Below are positions 34,162-43,047 of a stretch of DNA of 48,320 nt, one piece after another. The DNA is from Sporomusaceae bacterium (GTDB lineage Bacteria > Bacillota > Negativicutes > Acidaminococcales > JAJUGR01). Below the pieces are notes generated by a model that did no database searches, was not told the origin of the DNA, and saw only the letters and a list, made by a program, of their open reading frames with translations. The position numbers and the translations under genes were made by a program. How positions within the stretch are numbered: the first letter of the stretch is position 1; every line of letters begins with the position of its first letter. Location of the stretch: positions 1 through 48,320 of the forward strand of contig JAJUGR010000016.1 in NCBI GenBank assembly GCA_029265905.1, in the 5' to 3' direction.

Positions 34162-36063
34162 ATGGCCGTTTTATCATTGCCGGTGGATCAGCGTGTGATT
34201 GATATTGACTCGCGGCGCTTTGCCTCCATTGAAAAGGCGCTCGTTGAACTAATCACCAATGTCGACGACAGCTACGCCCGTTTGGAACGCCACGGCGCTG
34301 CTGTCAGCGGCAATATCCGCATTACGTACGAGAGGCATCAAAACGGCGCGGTTTTAGGTGTGGGCGATCAGGCGGAAGGCATGTCGTTAGAGCGCATCCG
34401 CTCTGTTTTGTCATATGGCGGCGCACACAGCCTGTTGGCTCATGGCGAGGCGAGCGGACGGGGGTATTTCGGCCGCGGCATGAAGCAGGCGATTTACGGT
34501 TTGGGATACGGATGGGTCGAATCGCTGCAGGAGGGCCGGCTCAGCCGGGTTGACTTATTTCGGTCGGAACAAGGCACCTATTTGTACGACGACTGGGACG
34601 GCGACCGTCCAGCTGCGGAGCAGGATTATGCGAGGCTTGATATCCCCCTGGGCGGGAATGGGACGCGCGTTACAATCGTGGTTGAGAATCTTCAGACCAA
34701 CATCCCCTACTTTCGCTCGCTTGTGACAGCTGTCACCAATAATATTTATTTGCGTGACATTTTGCAACGGCGCACGGTTACGCTGGTGAGCGTGAATCCT
34801 GACAAGAAAAAACACGTTTCCGTGAAAGTCCGCTATGAGGAGCCTGAATCTGAAATAATCATTGGTCCGGACAGCCACGGCTCGTTTCTCTATAAGGACC
34901 AGGAGTATCCGTTTCAACTGACGTTGAAAAAAGCGGTGGGGGTGGAACTCGTTCTCAAAGGGGATGAGCGGACGAACGGCTTGCTGGTCATATCCGGAAC
35001 CGCGGTTTTAGATTGCCAGTTTTTCCGGTTTGAAAATCAATTGGGAACAGAGTATTTGTTCGGAGTCGTGTCCTGCCCGGCGCTAACTGACATGCTGGGG
35101 AAAGGCCACCCCGTGATTAGCGACGAGCGGGAGGGGTTGAACCTAAAGGATCCGTTTGTTGCCGCGTTTGCCAACGCCGTAAGCGACACAATTGCTGAAG
35201 CGGTCAGAAAGGAGCAGCAACGACTGAGCCATATCGAGCACGCCACCACCTCGCGGCGGACGCAGGTGCTGATCGAGCAGCTTTTGCGCCATATGAACCA
35301 GGTAGCGGCGGATGACCTGGGCATTGTCTTGCCGCCGGGGCCTGGATCGGGCCGATACGGCCCCGTCGACACGGGGCGACCGGCGGCGCTGCGCTTCAGC
35401 ATGCCTTTTTACTACCGGCAGGTTGGCCGTGCGTTTCGCGTGGCGATGATTGTTGACCGGGCTCAGCTGCTGAGTGAAGAGGTCCTCTCGTTTGTCTACG
35501 AACTGCCGGCAAGCATCAAAGCTGAACCGGCCTTAACCGACATGGAGGTTGCCGGCTTGCCGGACAATGGCCGTTTTGAGTGGACGCTGACCGGCTCTGA
35601 AATCGGGGCGCACGGCAGAATCGGCGTAACCTCCGGCCCGTACGCCGCCTTCTGCGAGGTGGTTATCGCCGAACAGGCTTCGGGCAAAGGCTATTACCAT
35701 CCGTCCGGACGGCCGTCAGCCCCCTGGCATTGGGATAATGGCACGGATCTGTTCAGGGGCTATGAATTGCGCAATCTGGACAATGACATTGTGCGGGCTG
35801 TCTATAGTCCGGAGGAGCGCTTGATTCTTATCAACACCGAAGCGCCGATCGTTCGATTGTATGTAAGCGGGCAAGGGCGCTTCAAGGACGGCGCCCGCCT
35901 TCTGTTGGCGGAGCTGTTTTTGGATGTCATTACGGACGAATTGGCCCGCCGCTATGTTGACCGGACGACGCAAAAAGGAGATTTCTCCGCGTATATGCAA
36001 GTTAAACAGACGTTTATCCGCCGCTACGGCGTTGAAATCCACCGCATTTTATTGGGCGACTGA
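34162..36063 (+). CDS. Free-standing GHKL (HATPase) protein of unknown function
   Basis: Soluble protein of 633 residues with an N-terminal Bergerat ATP-binding fold of the Hsp90/MutL/MORC kind. The N-box is ALVELITNVDDSYA (Glu29, Asn33, Asp36), the G1 box is VGDQAEGMS (Asp69, Gly73) and the G2 loop is GRGYFGRGMK (99-108). No histidine-phosphotransfer domain precedes it, so it is not an ordinary sensor kinase. Residues from about 200 on show no domain I recognise; a helical stretch lies near 355-395. ATG 34162 is preferred over ATG 34153, which directly abuts the AGGGAGG box. A nitroreductase gene follows after 27 bases. Such ATPases work in DNA handling, chaperone or defence roles; none can be assigned here. 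Confidence 0.85.
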   Translation: MAVLSLPVDQRVIDIDSRRFASIEKALVELITNVDDSYARLERHGAAVSGNIRITYERHQNGAVLGVGDQAEGMSLERIRSVLSYGGAHSLLAHGEASGRGYFGRGMKQAIYGLGYGWVESLQEGRLSRVDLFRSEQGTYLYDDWDGDRPAAEQDYARLDIPLGGNGTRVTIVVENLQTNIPYFRSLVTAVTNNIYLRDILQRRTVTLVSVNPDKKKHVSVKVRYEEPESEIIIGPDSHGSFLYKDQEYPFQLTLKKAVGVELVLKGDERTNGLLVISGTAVLDCQFFRFENQLGTEYLFGVVSCPALTDMLGKGHPVISDEREGLNLKDPFVAAFANAVSDTIAEAVRKEQQRLSHIEHATTSRRTQVLIEQLLRHMNQVAADDLGIVLPPGPGSGRYGPVDTGRPAALRFSMPFYYRQVGRAFRVAMIVDRAQLLSEEVLSFVYELPASIKAEPALTDMEVAGLPDNGRFEWTLTGSEIGAHGRIGVTSGPYAAFCEVVIAEQASGKGYYHPSGRPSAPWHWDNGTDLFRGYELRNLDNDIVRAVYSPEERLILINTEAPIVRLYVSGQGRFKDGARLLLAELFLDVITDELARRYVDRTTQKGDFSAYMQVKQTFIRRYGVEIHRILLGD

Positions 36064-36090
36064 GTGAAAACAAGAGGGAGGGAAATCAAC

Positions 36091-36651
36091 ATGAATGAAA
36101 CGCTAGCATGCATTATGAACAGGCGAAGCACGAGGGCTTTTTTGCCGGAGCAGGTCAAGGAAACGGAGCTGCAGGCGATTTTGCAGGCCGGCCTTCATGC
36201 CCCCAGCGCGCATAACGAACAGCCATGGCACTTTACTGTCATTCAAGACCAGCTGCTTTTGGCGGAATTAAACGCCGGGGCCAAGGAGGTGGGTAAAAAC
36301 GCCAACGATGCTCTCTTGCGTAAAATGTGCAGCAATGAACAACTGCATATTTTCTATCATGCGCCGACAGTTATCGTTGTGTCCGGCGAGGAAAAGGCGA
36401 TCATGCCGAAAACGGATTGCGCAGCAGCCGTGGAAAACATGCTGATAGCGGCTGAATCGCTAGGAATCGGTACCTGTTGGATCGGGCTGGCGATGTTAGC
36501 TTTCCAGGGAGAAAAAGCGGCGGATTATTGCCGGCAGCTCCAGATTCCTGATGGGTATGCGCCCTATTACGCCGTTTCCCTCGGCTATAAAAAGATTGCC
36601 GCTGTCAGTGCACCCCCCCGACGTGAAGACACGGTGAATTTTTTGCGGTAA
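36091..36651 (+). CDS. Nitroreductase family FMN oxidoreductase
   Basis: Flavoenzyme of 186 residues. The FMN-binding motif RRSTRAF lies at about residues 10-16, APSAHNEQPWHF at 42-53, and the conserved late motif ESLGIGTCWIG near 126-136. These proteins reduce nitro compounds, quinones or flavins using NAD(P)H; the physiological substrate is unknown. GAGGGAGGG sits 8 bases before ATG 36091. It lies 27 bases after the GHKL ATPase gene with no terminator between, so they are probably co-transcribed. A separate promoter follows for the ferritin-like gene. Confidence 0.9.
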   Translation: MNETLACIMNRRSTRAFLPEQVKETELQAILQAGLHAPSAHNEQPWHFTVIQDQLLLAELNAGAKEVGKNANDALLRKMCSNEQLHIFYHAPTVIVVSGEEKAIMPKTDCAAAVENMLIAAESLGIGTCWIGLAMLAFQGEKAADYCRQLQIPDGYAPYYAVSLGYKKIAAVSAPPRREDTVNFLR

Positions 36652-36686
36652 TAGTTGAAGCGGGTTTCGCCTTGCAGGGCTTTAGT

Positions 36687-36716
36687 TTGCGGATTTTGCC
36701 GCAATCGGCTTATAAT
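36687..36716 (+). promoter_or_regulatory. Promoter of the ferritin-like gene
   Basis: TTGCGG at 36687-36692, an 18-base spacer and a perfect TATAAT at 36711-36716. Confidence 0.6.
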
Positions 36717-36753
36717 GAAATTGCAGGCCTGATTAAAGTAAGGAGGGATTAGC

Positions 36754-37260
36754 GTGGGGTTTTTTGATTTTGCCTTAAAAATGGAACTAGACGGGGAGAA
36801 ATACTATCTGGACCAAGCGGCAAAGGCGGAAACGGCTGATCTCAAGCGCTTATTGGAAGGGCTGGCCCAGGATGAACGCCGCCATTATGAGATTGTCAGG
36901 GCGATGAAGGAGTTGAACGCGGAACGTGCAGAAACACAGTTTTCCGCGCTTGAAACGGAAAATGTTTTTGATTTGAAGCTATACGAAGCCTATCTGCGCG
37001 ATAATCAGGCGCTGATTGCCCGGAGCAGAACCCAGCAAATTGACGTTTACCGCGCCGCCCTGAAGATGGAGGAGGAGAGCGTCGCCTTGTACAAAAAACT
37101 GCAGGGCGAAACGGACAAGCCGGCTGAAAAAACGATTTTCGCTCGTCTGATGCGTGAAGAGGAGCGTCATGTTGAAGTGTTTGAAACATTGATCGCGATG
37201 CTCAATAACGCTGCGGAATGGGTTGAGTCAGCGGAATTTAACCCTAAAGATAACTATTAA
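36754..37260 (+). CDS. Ferritin-like / rubrerythrin-type diiron protein
   Basis: Four-helix diiron protein of 168 residues. The first half shows an early glutamate (MELDGEKYY, residues 10-18) and the ligand motif DERRHYE (40-46); the second half repeats it with KMEEESVALY and EEERHVEVFE. This is the rubrerythrin fold without the C-terminal rubredoxin domain, so it may reduce peroxide with a separate electron donor, or store iron. GTG 36754 is the start, with AAGGAGG at 36740-36746. Its own promoter and a following terminator make it a single-gene unit. An oxidative-stress role in an anaerobe is likely but inferred. Confidence 0.85.
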   Translation: MGFFDFALKMELDGEKYYLDQAAKAETADLKRLLEGLAQDERRHYEIVRAMKELNAERAETQFSALETENVFDLKLYEAYLRDNQALIARSRTQQIDVYRAALKMEEESVALYKKLQGETDKPAEKTIFARLMREEERHVEVFETLIAMLNNAAEWVESAEFNPKDNY

Positions 37261-37294
37261 GTCCTTAAGCTTAGCATAATGTCGGGTATGGAGA

Positions 37295-37333
37295 CCGGAT
37301 TCTGCCATGTAGCGGAATCCGGCTTGCTTTTGG
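37295..37333 (+). terminator. Terminator after the ferritin-like gene
   Basis: An 11-base-pair stem with one wobble (37295-37305 with 37312-37322) is followed by a T-rich tail. Confidence 0.7.
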
Positions 37334-37365
37334 CTAATGGATTAGGGCGCTCGAGGAGGAAACGC

Positions 37366-38715
37366 GTGAAACAAAGAGATGAATTGGAAGAAGACAAGGT
37401 ATCGTCACTGCTGTGGCGGTTTTCCATTCCGGCCGTGACTGGCATGATGGTTGGCGCTATGTATAATGTTGTTGACAGCATTTTTGTCGGCCGCGGCGTA
37501 GGCGAGATTGCCTTGACAGCGGTTACTATTTCCTTTCCGCTGATGACAATTTTAATGGCGGTCGGCATGCTCGTCGGACTAGGGGCGGCATCGGTCGTTT
37601 CCATTTCCCTGGGGCAAAAAGACAAGTTCAAAGCTGAGCAGACGTTGGGCAACGCCTTGACGATGATGCTGGTATTCGTCTTGTCTACGACCGGCTTCAT
37701 TTTATGGCAGTTGGACTGGTTGCTGGTCAGCTGCCTGGGGGTAACCGCCGACGTATTGCCCTATGCGAACGATTTCATGTCGATTATTTTGCTCGGCAGC
37801 TTGTTTTTGCATGTCGGATTTGGTTTGAATGCAGTCGTCCGTGCGCAGGGCGATCCGAAAACAGCGCTTGCGACCCAGGTGATGTCTGCCGTCGTGAATG
37901 CCGTGCTGAATTACATTTTTATTTTTTCGTTTGGCTGGGGCATCAAAGGCTCGGCGACTGCAACTGTGATTGCGCAGGCGGTGGCGGCTGCGTGGGTGAT
38001 GGCGCATTTTATTCGAGGCCAAGGCGTTTTGCGGCTCAGGTGGGTGCATTTGCGTCTGCGCTGGAGGATCGTCAAAGATATCGTCCGGATTGGCGTTGCG
38101 CCTTTTTTGATGCAGATTGGGGCAAGCCTTGTCATGGTCGTGTTTAATCTTCGGGTCATGGTGTTTGGCGGCTCGACGGCGGTGGCGGCGCTCGGGATCG
38201 TCAACCGCGTTTTGATGCTGGTTGTGATGCCGGTTTCTGGCATCAGCCAGGGAGCCCAGCCGATTATCGGGTACAATTACGGCGCCAAACGGTATGATCG
38301 CGTTATAGAAGCGTTGAAAAAATCGATTTTTGCCTCCACGATAATTTGCCTTGTTGGTTTCGTTGGGGTGGAATTTTTTGCCGAAGAAATTGTCCGGCTG
38401 TTCAATGACGAACCGAGATTGATTGAAATCGGCGCAACGGGGTTGCGGGTCTTTTTAATGCTGCTGCCGATTATTGGTTTTCAAATCATCAGCGCCAATT
38501 ACTTTCAGGCGATTGGCAAAGCCCAGTATGCAATTTTGTTTAATATATTGCGGCAAGTGCTGGTGTTGATTCCGATGGTGTATTTGCTCTCGCACTTTTT
38601 CGGCTTGATGGGGGTTTGGCTAGCCGGACCCATTTCTGATCTTGCCGCCGCCCTGCTTACGGGGATTTGTTTGCGGCGCAACATTCGGCATTTTGCATCC
38701 CTTCGGGGGACATGA
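37366..38715 (+). CDS. MATE family multidrug/Na+ antiporter
   Basis: Twelve-span exporter of 449 residues with two similar halves. The first half starts LLWRFSIPAVTGMMVGAMYNVVDSIFVGR (residues about 15-43, quoted in pieces elsewhere), and the second has PVSGISQGAQPIIGYNYGAKRYDR near 290-315. This is the typical NorM/DinF-related MATE pattern. It probably expels cationic drugs or metabolites with Na+ or H+. GTG 37366 follows GAGGAGGA at 37353-37360; the open frame upstream passes through a terminator and is not used. The promoter of the next gene overlaps its stop codon. Confidence 0.92.
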   Translation: MKQRDELEEDKVSSLLWRFSIPAVTGMMVGAMYNVVDSIFVGRGVGEIALTAVTISFPLMTILMAVGMLVGLGAASVVSISLGQKDKFKAEQTLGNALTMMLVFVLSTTGFILWQLDWLLVSCLGVTADVLPYANDFMSIILLGSLFLHVGFGLNAVVRAQGDPKTALATQVMSAVVNAVLNYIFIFSFGWGIKGSATATVIAQAVAAAWVMAHFIRGQGVLRLRWVHLRLRWRIVKDIVRIGVAPFLMQIGASLVMVVFNLRVMVFGGSTAVAALGIVNRVLMLVVMPVSGISQGAQPIIGYNYGAKRYDRVIEALKKSIFASTIICLVGFVGVEFFAEEIVRLFNDEPRLIEIGATGLRVFLMLLPIIGFQIISANYFQAIGKAQYAILFNILRQVLVLIPMVYLLSHFFGLMGVWLAGPISDLAAALLTGICLRRNIRHFASLRGT

Positions 38716-38721
38716 TATAAT
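38693..38721 (+). promoter_or_regulatory. Promoter inside the end of the MATE gene
   Basis: TTGCAT at 38693-38698, a 17-base spacer and TATAAT at 38716-38721, with a TG at 38713-38714 giving an extended -10. It starts transcription of the unknown gene at 38782. Confidence 0.7.
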
Positions 38722-38781
38722 TACGCTGTCGCTTTGGGCGCGCAATTTGGCACAGGTTTGGTGCATAGGAGATATTGACCA

Positions 38782-40317
38782 ATGGAGAAAGACCCGCAGA
38801 ATGTATATGAAGCGATGCAGCTATATTACGAAGAATATGAAGAGGGCGTTTATTTTACGCGCGAATTGACCGAGAGCTTCATTCGCCAAAAGGCCTGGCA
38901 GGGCGAGCGCGACGAGCAGCTTCAACGCATATGGGAACAGATAAAACTGTTTGAGCTTTACATTATGCATAAGCAGTTGGAAGCGCTGGCGTTTTTTGCC
39001 GCGGAAGACTATTTATTCAGCGCCTATTGGCTTGCGTCGGAAGAGGCAGATTGCTCGATGCCGCTGGATAATGCGTCTTTTTACCTGGCCGTGCTGGTTG
39101 AATTTGTGCAGTATATCCAAGAGCGGGACAAACAGTCCTTGGCCGCGCCCGCATTAGAAGCAAAGCGTCTTTTAGACGAAGGCTTCGATTTGCTGAGCTT
39201 TGAGAAGGCGGCTGGCGCCGGGGTGTTTGTGGCCGAACCAATTGATCCCGATGTTGACGCCGGCGAACTGTTCGAGTGGAGCCTCATGGAGGTGGTGGAA
39301 CAGGCAATCGACTATTTTGCGGACAACCCTGCCTTTCACCACGACTACCTGCGTTCCGTGAGCTGGTTCAACGGTTTGCTGGAAAACGCGGAGGAGGACG
39401 ATGATTTTTCCGCAGAGCTTTGGAATGACTATTGGTACTATTTTTTGTTTGAATATCATTTGCTGGAATCAGACAAAAAGCCCATCGCTTATTTTCTGGA
39501 GTCGGTTGATGTTGCGGACATGGAGCCGATTGTAGCCGATGTATTGCTGCGCTCGGAATTTATTTTGTTTTATGTTGAGCGTCAACCAATTGGGGACGCT
39601 GTTATTTGCCGCGATTTGATGACGGATGAACTGTTTGAATTGCCGGAACCGGATTCCGGATTGCCCTGGGCCGTCATGCGTCAGCAACTATTTATGGGCC
39701 AGCGGTATCGCTACGAAGGGCGCTATGGCGGACGCTACAGCAGTGTGCAAGTCAGCGCCAAATTGCGCAACCGGATTAAGACGGAACTGCAACGGCTTCT
39801 GACCGTGTTTCGCCTGCAGCGGCCGGATGCCTCCTGGCACGATCTGCTTGAGCGGCATACGCTTTTTATCCGCTATATGCTGGAAACGTTCGTCCGCTTC
39901 AATCAATTGACAGTATTTCCTGCCGAGCTGCCCAAGCAGGCAACGACCGCGTCTGTCCGCGATGGAGAGTTGCCTGCGGATGCGGTGGAAGCGGAAATAA
40001 ACCGTCTGGTTGCCATGTCGGTAGGCTTTTCAAAATACGATCAGCGCCTTGTTCATTTGCTCTGGCGGGATTTTCGAGCGGTGGCAGAACCGGCGCTAAC
40101 CGAATCGGCGAAAGCGTGGGCTATGGCGGTTTTGTCCTTGTTCAGCGAAAACAATCAGGTTCTGCAGAAAATGATCGCCTTGCAAATTAAGGCGTTTGCG
40201 CTCGATAAGGCGGAAATAAGCCGCTTGCGCACGCGAATCGGATCCGCATTAAAAATGGAGATGCCGGATTTTCGCTATTTGAATGAATACGGCTATGTTC
40301 GCTACCTGCTTGAATAA
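38782..40317 (+). CDS. Unrecognised acidic soluble protein
   Basis: I do not recognise this 511-residue protein. It has no signal peptide or membrane span. The first half is strongly acidic and rich in aromatic residues (LYYEEYEEGVYF near 14-25, NDYWYYFLFEYH near 214-225) and looks all-helical. The second half is more basic, with repeated leucine-rich helices (RIKTELQRLLTVFRLQR near 331-347). No catalytic motif or cysteine cluster stands out. The pattern would fit a helical scaffold or a protein that reads nucleic acid or protein partners, but that is speculation. It has its own promoter, and a small membrane protein follows after 29 bases. Confidence 0.75.
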   Translation: MEKDPQNVYEAMQLYYEEYEEGVYFTRELTESFIRQKAWQGERDEQLQRIWEQIKLFELYIMHKQLEALAFFAAEDYLFSAYWLASEEADCSMPLDNASFYLAVLVEFVQYIQERDKQSLAAPALEAKRLLDEGFDLLSFEKAAGAGVFVAEPIDPDVDAGELFEWSLMEVVEQAIDYFADNPAFHHDYLRSVSWFNGLLENAEEDDDFSAELWNDYWYYFLFEYHLLESDKKPIAYFLESVDVADMEPIVADVLLRSEFILFYVERQPIGDAVICRDLMTDELFELPEPDSGLPWAVMRQQLFMGQRYRYEGRYGGRYSSVQVSAKLRNRIKTELQRLLTVFRLQRPDASWHDLLERHTLFIRYMLETFVRFNQLTVFPAELPKQATTASVRDGELPADAVEAEINRLVAMSVGFSKYDQRLVHLLWRDFRAVAEPALTESAKAWAMAVLSLFSENNQVLQKMIALQIKAFALDKAEISRLRTRIGSALKMEMPDFRYLNEYGYVRYLLE

Positions 40318-40346
40318 GCGCAGGGAGAGCAAGGGAGGCACAGCAC

Positions 40347-40676
40347 ATGGAAAACAAAACTCAGCCAGGAAATGGCCAGAAACCGGCGGATGATGCGGTT
40401 GTGCTGGCGCCAAAGGAGCGGGATACTTTCGACGGCGTGACGATTGAGCAGTCCGGCGGACGCGAACAGCGTGGCGCGCGGGATGCAGGCCGGCGGTATC
40501 AACAACGGGCGTCTGAACGGACACGTTATGTTAAAACTGTTTCCATCGGCGGCGGGTGGGCCACATTGCTTGGCTGGCTCATTGTATTAGGGATTATGTT
40601 TATTGTCTTGCCGGCTTTTTTTCTGTTTGCACTGGCTGGCGCCGTTATCTGGTTTATCTTGCGGCTATTTCGCTAG
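40347..40676 (+). CDS. Small C-terminally membrane-anchored protein, unknown
   Basis: Protein of 109 residues in two parts. Residues 1-65 are hydrophilic, rich in Gln, Arg, Asp and Gly, and probably disordered. Residues about 67-105 form a hydrophobic hairpin of one or two spans (GWLIVLGIMFIVLPAFFLFALAG, only part shown), ending in basic LRLFR. It follows the acidic protein at 38782 by 29 bases with GGGAGG upstream, and a terminator follows, so the two form an operon. A role as membrane dock for the upstream protein is possible but unproven. Confidence 0.7.
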   Translation: MENKTQPGNGQKPADDAVVLAPKERDTFDGVTIEQSGGREQRGARDAGRRYQQRASERTRYVKTVSIGGGWATLLGWLIVLGIMFIVLPAFFLFALAGAVIWFILRLFR

Positions 40677-40678
40677 AT

Positions 40679-40730
40679 AATCAAAGAGGACCGCTCCGTT
40701 TTACGAACGGAGCAGGTCCTCTTTGATTTT
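40679..40730. terminator. Bidirectional terminator overlapping the end of nadE
   Basis: A long stem (40679-40700 with 40706-40728, one bulged A at 40714) is followed by TTTTAT. On the minus strand its left part includes the last codons of nadE, whose stop is at 40701-40703 in the loop. Confidence 0.9.
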
Positions 40731-42602
40731 ATAGTAGTTGCGGCTAAAGTAAACTGGCAGTTGGGCTTCACGATGGTCAAAGCCGAACGAGCGGCGGCTG
40801 ACCGCCATGACAGGCGGCGCTTGAATCCGCTTGGCGACGCCGAGACCGGTGAAAAGGCGCCACCAGCGCTCGAGGTCATCAAAAAAGTCTTTGGGAGTGG
40901 GGAAAAGCTTGGCGGCAAGCCCAGGTTCACAACCGAGCTTCTCCTCCAACTGGCTTAATTGGTACCAGCGGGCGATGTCCTCCGGCGCCGCTTTGTCCCA
41001 GCGTTCAACGAACGACTGGAACAAGTAATCGTGGTAGGGATAATGAAGCGGATCGCCCCCCACACCGACGGTCTGCTTGTCGGACAATTCCGCGCTGGGG
41101 CGAATTGTGAAAATAGCGGCGGGAATGACGGGCGCAGGATAAACGACTTGGTTTAGATAGTGGCCCAGACGATAGACCTGGTGCTTCCACAGGTCGCCTA
41201 GCAGGGCGAAACAACCGCCTAAATCTCCGTAGAAGGTGGTGTAGCCGACAGTCAGCTCGCTTTTGTTGGCGTTGCAAGTGAAAGCCGCGCCAAAGGCGGA
41301 CGCGAAGGCGGCTAAAATGCGGCTGCTTCTGTCTCTGGCTTGGATGTTTTCCAGGGTCAGGCCGGTAAACGGCGTAGGCAGAAAGGTTGTTTCACTGCCC
41401 AGTCTGATCGGCGTTGTTGACAGCTGTTCCACGGTGTGCTCGTAGCTCTCGTCAATCGGGACGACCGCATAAGGACAGCCCAGGTTGTCGGCGAGCGTAC
41501 GGGCCAGCGACTGGGTAACAGGGGAATTGTAACGGCTTGGCATGTTGATCAGCAGCACGTTTTGCGGGCCGAGCAGGAAAGCGAAAAAGGCGGCGGCTAC
41601 CGCCGAATCGATGCCGCCGGACAAGCCGATGACCAAACGCTTGATGCCTGTTTGCGCTAAAAAACGCGTAGCGCCGAAGGATAAGGTTTGATAAATTATT
41701 TCTGCTTCATCCTCCGCGGCCAGCGCAACCGGGGTTAGCGGTTCGAGGCGGTTGCGGCCGGCGTGAAAGCGAACCAACTGCACAGAATTGTCATAGGCGC
41801 CGCAACTGGTGGCGATTGTGCCATCCGGCTGGTAGGCCAGGCTGTTGCCGTCAAAGGCGTAAATCGTTTTCCCGTTGTTTTGCAGGCTGATCTGATTGAC
41901 ATACAGCAGCGGCACATTGTTTTCCCGGGCATGCTTGGCAAAAACGCGGGTGCGCTTGGTGTTTTTGCCCAACGTGAACGGGGAGGCGGAGAGATTGACT
42001 AAAAGCGTTGCGCCATTGGCTTTAAGCATGGCGGTCGGATTTACCGGGTAGTCTTCGCTCCAGCCATCCTCGCAAAGCAAGCAGCCTAATTGAATCTGTT
42101 CTTCGCCGAAACAGAGCGCCGTCGGCTGCATGTAGGCTGACAGAGGCTGGTTGTTCTCGTTCGCCACCTGCTGCAAGCTGGTGAAATGGCGGCTGTCGTC
42201 AAATTCGCGATAGTTAGGCATCAGCGTCTTGATGCGGAAGGGGTAGGGGGAGGAGCCGTCGCTGATGAGCCTGCCGTGCTGTGCCACGAAGCAGGCGTTG
42301 TATTTGCGAATCCGCCCGTCGCAGTTGATTTTCTGTTCGTCAAGGGCGATATTGCCGAAAACAATGCCCATTTCATCCGAGGCCCGGACGATTTCTTCGC
42401 CGTAGGCGGCGCAGTCACGGATGAAGGCCGGCTGCTCCCACAAATCCCCTAGCAGGTAGCCGGGGACTGCCATTTCCGGGAAGAGCAGCAGCTGCACGCC
42501 GTCGGCCTTTGCCTGTCTTATAATAGAGAGCATAGTGCCGGTATTTAAGTCGGGGCGGCCGGGGACGACTTCCATTTGCGCCAAGGCAATCAGTATTGAC
42601 AA
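40701..42602 (-). CDS. nadE: Glutamine-dependent NAD+ synthetase
   Basis: Final enzyme of NAD synthesis: amidates nicotinate adenine dinucleotide using glutamine and ATP. The 633-residue protein has an N-terminal nitrilase-type glutaminase domain with triad Glu43 (FPEMAVPGY), Lys125 (RIKTLMPNY) and Cys177 (LLCEDGW), and a C-terminal synthetase domain with the ATP loop SGGIDSA near residues 326-334. TTG 42602 is the chosen start: CGGAGTG lies just upstream, and SILIALAQMEVVPG then begins the domain properly; an in-frame ATG at 42635 has no ribosome site. It completes the salvage path begun by PncA and PncB elsewhere in this window, but is transcribed separately. Confidence 0.96.
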   Translation of the reverse strand: MSILIALAQMEVVPGRPDLNTGTMLSIIRQAKADGVQLLLFPEMAVPGYLLGDLWEQPAFIRDCAAYGEEIVRASDEMGIVFGNIALDEQKINCDGRIRKYNACFVAQHGRLISDGSSPYPFRIKTLMPNYREFDDSRHFTSLQQVANENNQPLSAYMQPTALCFGEEQIQLGCLLCEDGWSEDYPVNPTAMLKANGATLLVNLSASPFTLGKNTKRTRVFAKHARENNVPLLYVNQISLQNNGKTIYAFDGNSLAYQPDGTIATSCGAYDNSVQLVRFHAGRNRLEPLTPVALAAEDEAEIIYQTLSFGATRFLAQTGIKRLVIGLSGGIDSAVAAAFFAFLLGPQNVLLINMPSRYNSPVTQSLARTLADNLGCPYAVVPIDESYEHTVEQLSTTPIRLGSETTFLPTPFTGLTLENIQARDRSSRILAAFASAFGAAFTCNANKSELTVGYTTFYGDLGGCFALLGDLWKHQVYRLGHYLNQVVYPAPVIPAAIFTIRPSAELSDKQTVGVGGDPLHYPYHDYLFQSFVERWDKAAPEDIARWYQLSQLEEKLGCEPGLAAKLFPTPKDFFDDLERWWRLFTGLGVAKRIQAPPVMAVSRRSFGFDHREAQLPVYFSRNYYKIKEDLLRS

Positions 42603-42767
42603 GATAACACTCCGTTCATAGAAATATCGGTTCAAGTCGCCGAGTTTTCGAAGTTAAGGAAGGAATGTGAACGGCGATGACGAATGTTAATTCTTATAAG
42701 AGAATGGACTAGTTTTTCTGTACTTGTCCATTATACAACAAAAATAAACAACAATGGAGGCGTTACC

Positions 42768-43028
42768 ATGGAAAAAGGAAGCGTGATCATGGCTGTTTAT
42801 CAAGAAAGGCGCTCAGAGTCGGCTGTCCAGGTCCAGGATGTTTTGACCAAGTACGGCTGCTCCATTCATGTGCGGCTGGGACTGCATGACGCCGGTCCTG
42901 ATTTTTGCAGCAACGCCGGCTTGATGTTGCTGCAATTGTCCGGCGGCACTCCTTTGGCCGATGAAATGCGGCTGGCGTTGGAAAAAATTCCGGGCGTTAA
43001 AGTAAAATTCATGGCGCTTGATTTTTAA
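42768..43028 (+). CDS. Small ACT/NikR-C-like domain protein
   Basis: Protein of 86 residues consisting of a single compact domain with the strand-helix-strand-strand-helix-strand order of ACT or NikR C-terminal folds: GSVIMAVYQ, a helix SESAVQVQDVLTKYG, the strand pair around HVRLGLHD and LMLLQLSG, a helix, and a final strand VKVKFMALDF. It resembles the TM1266-type family associated with iron-only hydrogenases, but no hydrogenase gene is present. ATG 42768 has ATGGAGG at 42754-42760. It is divergent from nadE and is followed by a terminator. Ligand and role are unknown. Confidence 0.7.
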   Translation: MEKGSVIMAVYQERRSESAVQVQDVLTKYGCSIHVRLGLHDAGPDFCSNAGLMLLQLSGGTPLADEMRLALEKIPGVKVKFMALDF

Positions 43029-43047
43029 AATAATAGGGACGTGTGAA

